Notes under the pieces: generated by a model | What the model was told of the DNA's origin: nothing | What the model saw: only the letters and a program-made list of their open reading frames with translations | Database searches by the model: none | Made by a program: the position numbers and the translations under genes | Part shown: piece by piece, positions 58,798 to 64,000 of the stretch | Layout of the letters: every line of letters starts with the position of its first letter | Numbering within the stretch: position 1 is the first letter of the stretch | From: DASRIA01 sp963816975 | GTDB taxonomy: Bacteria > Actinomycetota > Thermoleophilia > Solirubrobacterales > JBBDJG01 | Length of the DNA: 64,000 nt | Assembly (NCBI GenBank): GCA_963816975.1 | Contig: CAWFMD010000006.1 | Coordinates: 372,001 to 436,000, forward strand | Direction of reading: 5' to 3'

Positions 58798-59778
58798 ATG
58801 GCACCAACCACCCAGCCGAGCCGCAGCTACCCCAACTTCTTCTCGAGCGCGCGCAGCTTCTCGCTGCCCGCCGGCAGCCGGTTCGGCGCCGAGGGCGTGC
58901 GCGGCTACTACATCGACCTGCGCGTGAAGGCGGAGGCGCCAGTGTGGCCGCACGAGTCCCTCGGCCGTTTGGAGGATCGCCTCTGGGTGCGGGTGCACCA
59001 GTGGGGCCTCGGAGCGTACGAGCGCTACCTGGCCGGCGAGGGCGAGCAGTGGCTCCAGAACGCGATCGATGTGGGCGAGTACGCGCTGTCGCAGCAGGCG
59101 GAGGACGATGCGCGCGACGGCCTGTGGCTCAACCGGCTCCCCTACACGAAGACCTTTCAGCTCGCGGCCGGCTGGCCGTCCGCGATGGCGCAGGGCGAGG
59201 GCGCGAGCCTGCTCACGCGCCTGTACCTCGAGACGCGCGACGAGCGCTATGCGGCCGCGGCCCGGCGGGCCGTGCGTGCGATGTCGCTGCCCCGCGAGCA
59301 GGGCGGCGTACAGGCGCTGCTGGATGGCAGCCCCTGGCCGGAGGAGTACCCGACCGACCCGCCCTCGCACGTCCTGAACGGCGGCATCTTCGCGCTGTGG
59401 GGTTACTACGACGTGGGCGCCGGGCTGGGGGACGCCGATGCAGCGCGGGCGTTCGCGGACGGCGTGGACATGCTGGCGCGCAACCTGCACCGCTGGGACA
59501 CCGGCTACTGGTCGCGTTACGACCTGTTCCCGCACCCGGTGCGCAACGTCGCCAGCTCCTTCTACCACGCGCTGCACACCAGCCAGCTGGAGGCGATGCA
59601 CGTGATCGCGCCGCGGCCCGAGTTCGCGGACGCCGCGGAGCGCTTCGCCCGCTATGCGGGCTCCCGGCGGTGCCGCACCCGCGCGTTCGCGCGCAAGGTG
59701 GCTTTCCGCCTCGCCGTCCCGCGCAACGAGTTCATGTCGAAGCGCATGCGGCGCCTGCGCCCGCCCGCGACCTCCTGA
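58798..59778 (+). CDS. D-glucuronyl C5-epimerase-family protein
   Basis: 326 residues. An (alpha/alpha)-barrel protein of the glucuronyl C5-epimerase C-terminal family: VWPHESLGRLEDRLWVRVHQWGLGAYERYL (in parts), LPYTKTFQLAAGWPSAMAQGEGASLLTRLY, HVLNGGIFALWGYYD, and WDTGYWSRYDLFPHPVRNVASSFYHALHTSQL. These segments carry the Tyr/Glu residues of the active site. It would invert uronic acids in a polymer, such as glucuronate to iduronate. No signal peptide, so it may act before export. Divergent from GT4; the next gene follows after 7 bases. Confidence 0.85.
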   Translation: MAPTTQPSRSYPNFFSSARSFSLPAGSRFGAEGVRGYYIDLRVKAEAPVWPHESLGRLEDRLWVRVHQWGLGAYERYLAGEGEQWLQNAIDVGEYALSQQAEDDARDGLWLNRLPYTKTFQLAAGWPSAMAQGEGASLLTRLYLETRDERYAAAARRAVRAMSLPREQGGVQALLDGSPWPEEYPTDPPSHVLNGGIFALWGYYDVGAGLGDADAARAFADGVDMLARNLHRWDTGYWSRYDLFPHPVRNVASSFYHALHTSQLEAMHVIAPRPEFADAAERFARYAGSRRCRTRAFARKVAFRLAVPRNEFMSKRMRRLRPPATS

Positions 59779-59785
59779 GACACGC

Positions 59786-60557
59786 GTGAGCGACGTACTC
59801 GTCCTCTGCTACCACGCGGTCAGCCCGCGCTGGCCGGCGGACCTGTCGGTCACGCCGGAGGCGTTCGAGCGCCAGCTGGGCCTGCTGGTCGGCCGTGGCT
59901 ACCGCGGCGCGACCTTCCACGCGGCCGTCACGTCGCCCACCGACGGGCCGACGGTGGTGGTCACGTTCGACGACGCATACCTGTCGGTGCTGGAGCTGGG
60001 CAAGCCGATCATGGACCGGCTCGGCCTGGTGGGCACCGTGTTCGTCCCGACCGACTACCCGGAGCGGTGACCGCCCCATGTCTTGGCCCGGCATCGACCA
60101 GTGGCTGGGAGGCGAGCACGAGCCGGAGCTGCGCCCGATGAGCTGGGCGCAGATGCGCGACCTGGCGGACAGCGGCTGGGAGATCGGCTCGCACACCTGC
60201 TCCCACCCCCACCTCACGCAGCTCGACGCCGACACGCTCGATCGCGAGCTGATCGTCTCGCGGCGGGAGTGCGAGCGCAATCTCGGGCGTCCATGCATGA
60301 CGATCGCCTACCCGTACGGGGACTACGACGAGCGGGTCACGGCCGCGGCCGGCCGGGCCGGCTACCAGGCCGCGTGCACGCTGCCGGCGCGGTTCCACGC
60401 GGCGCAGCCGCTGGAGTGGCCGCGCGTGGGCGTCTACCACGCCGACGACGACCGCCGCTTCAGGCTGAAGGTCTCGCCCACGCTGCGGCGCCTGCGCGCG
60501 TCACGCGCCTGGGACGCGGTGGACGCACTCCGCCGCCGCAGCCGCCGCAACCCGTAG
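59786..60557 (+). pseudogene. NodB-type polysaccharide deacetylase, frameshifted
   Basis: First frame from GTG 59786: LVLCYHAVSPRWPADLSV, TVVVTFDDAYLSV (metal-binding Asp pair) and GTVFVPTDYPER, ending in TGA at 60068. The next frame continues RPMSWPGIDQWLGGEHE, WEIGSHTCSHPHLTQLD (H-x-S-x-H-P metal motif) and IAYPYGDYDERV to 60557. Joined, it is ~257 residues, a complete NodB deacetylase for N- or O-acetyl removal from glycans. The break is near 60060-60070. No signal peptide is seen. Confidence 0.85.
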
Positions 60558-60581
60558 GCACGGCCGGCGGCAGTCGGCGAG

Positions 60582-61942
60582 CTACTTCCCGACCCGCACG
60601 CGCAGCACGTTCGAGTGCCCCGCACCGGGCACATAGGCCCGCAGCCGGAGCTTCCTGGAATGACGCCGCACCGGAGTGTTGCCGAAGCGGCGGGCCGCGC
60701 GGTGCCCGACCTTCCCGAGATGCGGCCGCGTCACGTAGCGCACGCCGCGCAGGCGCATCGTGGCCACGCGCCGCCAGCGCTTGCCGACCCGCACCTTCAG
60801 GATCGCCTGACGCGAGGCAGCCGCGCGCGCGCGCCGGCGACTTGACCGTCGCCCGCAGGCCGAGGCGCCCGCCGGGCCATACGCCACGGGTACCGGCACG
60901 CAACCGCACCGGACGCGCGCGCCGCTTGCGCTTCTTCGCGCTCTGGGGCTGCAGCGCCGGTCGCGAAGTTCGTGCACGGGCTGCCCGGCTTGAGGCGGAA
61001 GTCCTTCGCGCCGCGGTCCACGAAGCCCGGCTCGATCACGAGGTTCTCGAGCGTCGGCACCGCCAGCCCGGGCTGCAGCCCGGCGCCCCTGTGGCGCCCA
61101 CTCCAGAGGCAGTTTCGCCGCGCGACGTTCCCGCCGCCGCTCAGCTCCCAGTCCTCGATGTTGTAGCGCACGGCCGGGTTGGAGATGACGTTGTTCTCGA
61201 CGACGTTGTGGGCCGACTCGCGCGAGAAGATCACGCCCTGCCCGTTGCCGTCGATCACGTTGCGGGCGACGTAGGTGCGCTGCGCGTCGGGGAACAGCTG
61301 AACGCCGCGGTCGGCGTTGTCGTAGATCCAGTTCTCGGTGATCCGAGCGTCGTCGGACGCCTCGACGTAGATGCCGTGGTGGTGGTTGGTCGGCGGCAGC
61401 TCCCCGCAGTTGTGGATCCGGTTGCGCTCGATCACGGTCCCGCGCGCGCGGCCGAAGCTGTCGCTGCCGAGCAGGAAGCAGATCGTCGTGTTGTGGTTCG
61501 TGACGTCGTTGTCGCGGAACACGATGCCGTCGCCGTTCACCGTCGGACTCGGCAGGTTGTCGTCGCTGCGACCGTCCAGGTCGAGTCCCTGGACCACGAT
61601 GTTGTTGGCCTCGTCGGCGACGTGCATGCGGCCCACGACCGTCGCACGCTCTCCCGGGTAGCTGGTGAGCGTCGTGGGCGCGCTCGCGCTGCCTCCGCGG
61701 GTGACCTTCACGTCACCCTGGAAGACGCCGGCGCGCAGGCAGCCGGTCTGGCCCGGCTTCAGGGAGTTGGCGAGGTGCTCGACCGTCGCGTAGGGATCGG
61801 CCACGGTGCCGGGGAACGCGTCGGACCCGAGCGGCGAGGCGACCTTGTCGCATCCCGCGGCGGCGGCCTGCGTGGCTCCGCCCGCGGCGACGGCGATTGC
61901 GGCCGCCGCGATGTGGATCACAGCCTGCGTCTTGAATCTCAT
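60582..61942 (-). pseudogene. Exported right-handed beta-helix protein 1, C-terminus frameshifted
   Basis: ATG at 61942 starts a signal peptide ending TQAAAA|G, followed by CDKVASPLGSD and about ten beta-helix coils with His/Asn/Asp ladders (GLDLDGRSDDN, VFRDNDVTNHN, IERNRIHNCGELPPTNHHHG, ENWIYDNADRGVQLFP). Similar folds occur in pectate lyases, alginate epimerases and PL6 enzymes. After FATGAAAPE the frame changes twice, at ~60937-60941 and in the CG run at 60820-60836, before a basic C-terminal domain (TVKS, KVRVGKRWRRVATMRLRG, VLRVRVGK). The core is intact in one frame. Confidence 0.78.
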
Positions 61943-62168
61943 GCTCCGGTTTCCCCCTCGGTTCGCTTGCAGGGGGACCCATCGGCGGCCCCACGCATGC
62001 CTGCTTGAGGGCTGCAACGACATGCGCAGATTCCTGAGAACCGCTTGTCGGAATGCGCACAATGGTGGCCGCTTGTCTGCGGGGTTCCTGCGGCCCGGCA
62101 CCGCCGCAGGGGCGCCGCGGCCGGTTGCCCGGACCGCGGCGCCACATCCCCGCCCCTCAGGACGGCGG

Positions 62169-63672
62169 CTAGCGCCGGCCCCTCCGCGACTTGCGCTTTG
62201 CCCCCCTGCCGTGCGCCTTCGCCGCGGCCTGGCCGCCGCGCACGCGCCTCACCGGCACGGCATCGGCGTCCACCTGGCCCGCGCTGTCGTAGGCCTTCGC
62301 GGTGATCGTGTGCGACCCGTAGCCGAGCTTGCGCACGCGCCACGTCTCCCGGTAGGGAGCGACGTGTCGCGGTCCACGAGCCTCCTGTCCACGTAGAAGT
62401 CGACACGCGCAATGCGCTTGTCGTCCCGCGCGGTCGCCGCCATGCGCAGCGTGCGGACGAAGCGTGGCCCCGCTCGCGGGGGAGGTGACCTCCACCACGG
62501 GCGGGGCGTCGATGCCGGGCACGGGCGCCGGTGCGGGCGCCGGGCCCGGGGCGGGCCCTGGTTCGGGTCGGGCTCGGGCCCGGGGCGGGCCCTGGGTTCG
62601 GGCCGGGCCCCGGGTCCGGCACCGGCGGTGGAGGCGTCCCGCTGCCCGCCAGCAGCGCCGCGCACGGGCTGCCGGCCGACAGGCGGAAGTCCTTGGCCGT
62701 CCGGTTCGCGAACTGCGGGTCCGCGATCAGGTTCTGCAGCGCGGTGAAGTCCCGGCTCACCATGATCCCGCCCTCACGGGCGTACGAGCCGGTGCGCGTC
62801 GTCCAGACGCAGTTCAGCCGTGCGACGTTCCCCCCGCCGCTCAGCTCCCAGTCCTCGATGTTCCAGCGCAGCACCGAGTTGGAGACCACGTTGTGCTCGA
62901 CCACGTTGTGCGCGGACTCGCGTGCGTAGCTCACGCCCTGCCCGTTGCCGTCGATCACGTTGCGCGCGATGTAGGCGCTCTGGGAATCGGGGAACATCTG
63001 CACCCCGCGATCCGCGTTGTCGTAGATCCAGTTGTCGAGCACCTGGGTGTTGTCCGCGTGCTCGATGTAGATCCCGTGGTGGTGGTTCTGGGCCGGCAGC
63101 ACACCGCAGTCGTGGATCCGGTTGCGCTCGATCGTGACCCGCACCGCGCGGCCGTAGTCGTTCGAACCCGAGCAGGAAACAGATGCCGGTGTGGTAGTTC
63201 GTGACGTCGTTGTCACGGAACACGACGTCGTTCCCGTAGACGCTCGGGCTGGGCAGCGTGTCTGCCGGATGGCGCCCGTCGAGGTCGAGGCCCTCGATCG
63301 TCACGAAGTTCGCCGAGTCCTTCACCCGCAGGCGCCCGCGCAGCGTGGCGCGCTCGCCCGGGTAGCTGGACAGCGTGACCGGCGATCCTGCGCTGCCGCC
63401 GCGCTCGATCGCGACGTCCTGCTCGTAGAGGCCGGCCCGCAGGCACCCGGTCTGGCCGGGTTGCAGCGAGCCCACCAGCTTCCGGCCGTCCGGTACGGGC
63501 TCGCGACGGTGCCCGCCGCGGAGTCCGAGCCGGACGCCGAGGCGACCTTGTCACACGACGTGGCGGCGCCGCTGTCCGCCACCGCGGCCGCGACAATGAC
63601 TGCCGCCGTTGCGATCGCGGCGAACGACTTCCGCCCGCGCGCGAGCTTTCTGCCTGTGGTTCCCAATGCCAT
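62169..63672 (-). pseudogene. Exported right-handed beta-helix protein 2, multiply frameshifted
   Basis: ATG at 63672, after a GGAGGGC ribosome site, begins a signal peptide (IATAAVIVAAAVADSGAA) and SCDKVASASGSD. The beta-helix part is paralogous to the neighbour (GLDLDGRHPADTLPSPS, ERNRIHDCGVLPAQNHHHG, NWIYDNADRGVQMFPDS, WNIEDWELSGGGNVARLN). A Pro/Gly linker and an Ig-like domain (PPVVEVTSPASGAT, RVDFYVDRRLVDRDT, YGSHTITAKAYDSAGQVDAD) end at 62169. The frame must change near 63488, 63164, ~62570, 62470 and 62370, so the gene is broken as read. Confidence 0.75.
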
Positions 63673-63878
63673 TTCTGCCCTCCCTGGCTTGTTTTGCGTG
63701 CCCTCCCAGGCACGCCGGCATTGGCTATGCACTCGGAGGTCGCCGTGCAGGCCTTGAGCCCCAAGTCGCCGCGGCGTGGACAGGTGTGTGAAAGCGCCCC
63801 GCGGCCCGGCGGCACCCTGCGCCCACCTTTCCCGCGCCCCGTCAGGGATGCGGGCGATCCCGCCGATGTGAGCCAGTA

Positions 63879-64000
63879 ATGCGTCCGGCCAGTCGACCCC
63901 CGCCGCCCCACGGGGGCGACACGATCAGGCGCAACACCGCATTTGCGCTGGCCTCCCAGCTCGCGACCGCGAGCTTCACGGCAATCCTCACGATCTTCCT
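63879..64000 (+). CDS. Probable polysaccharide flippase (Wzx-like), N-terminal fragment
   Basis: ATG at 63879 opens a frame that runs off the window. The 40 residues begin with a Pro-rich basic stretch and then IRRNTAFALASQLATASFTA and ILTIFL, the first membrane helix typical of oligosaccharide flippases (MOP superfamily). It would complete the Wzy-pathway set beside the kinase and polymerase. The identification rests only on this short piece and on context. Confidence 0.5.
   Translation, partial: MRPASRPPPPHGGDTIRRNTAFALASQLATASFTAILTIF

Noticed and set aside
60815..60840. CG-repeat tract as a microsatellite or Z-DNA switch
   Set aside because: It is short and coincides with a coding frame break, so slippage or sequence error explains it better.

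Overview
The window is high-G+C DNA with the gene content of a free-living actinomycete. A Solirubrobacter/Conexibacter-like member of Thermoleophilia is my best guess. That is an inference from a type IV pilin-like protein, paired SigB/F-type sigma factors, long secreted repeat proteins and many GTG/TTG starts; no rRNA or marker gene is present to confirm it. Three tRNA genes (Arg-ACG, Ser-GCU, Ser-UGA) lie on the minus strand. I see no IS element, prophage or CRISPR array.

1-10.6 kb is mostly housekeeping. It starts with the end of an FMN-dependent 2-hydroxyacid oxidase, then ferritin, an HD hydrolase, BolA with a CGFS monothiol glutaredoxin, and a DUF2203 protein, which together suggest iron and Fe-S handling. 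A pilin-like protein, class I fructose-bisphosphate aldolase and a YbdK-type carboxylate-amine ligase follow. Next come an MBL-double-rhodanese fusion, a zinc-ribbon rhomboid that appears catalytically dead, selenophosphate synthetase and a UPF0173 hydrolase. 10.6-13.1 kb holds two SigB/F/G-type sigma genes and a family 5 uracil-DNA glycosylase, all on the minus strand.

13.3-17.8 kb encodes a very large secreted subtilase-like protein with FG-GAP repeats. Its C-terminal domain of about 200 residues recurs at the end of an otherwise unrelated repeat protein at 41-43 kb. 18.5-22.2 kb is a compact sulfotransferase, ATP-grasp, GNAT operon. 22.9-24.5 kb is an ECF sigma factor fused to a zinc-binding anti-sigma-like motif, a membrane segment and a Pro/Ala-rich tail. 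24.5-33.9 kb holds mixed metabolism: a PhyH oxygenase, a beta-lactamase-like esterase, a zinc alcohol dehydrogenase, cupin, NTF2-like and VOC proteins, a CmcI-like protein, an HxlR regulator and two coupled trypsin-like PDZ proteases.

33.9-43.5 kb looks like a surface-glycan decoration locus. It has two GT92-like glycosyltransferases, two sulfotransferases whose catalytic halves are nearly identical duplicates, a methyltransferase, and two secreted propeller-like proteins. 43.6-48.4 kb has a frameshifted hypothetical gene, an MBL hydrolase and a large LuxR-family ATPase regulator beside a tRNA.

48.5-64 kb is an exopolysaccharide region: a Wzz/BY-kinase fusion, an O-antigen-ligase-like polymerase, two ATP-grasp ligases, a 2OG oxygenase with a winged-helix-like tail, RraA-like and isocitrate-dehydrogenase-like enzymes, a GT4, a glucuronyl C5-epimerase-like protein, a NodB deacetylase, two right-handed beta-helix proteins and the start of a probable flippase. 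From about 44 kb onward several genes are broken by small frameshifts, many inside CG-dinucleotide runs and densest after 58 kb. This is either local sequence error or real decay, and it should be settled before interpreting those genes.
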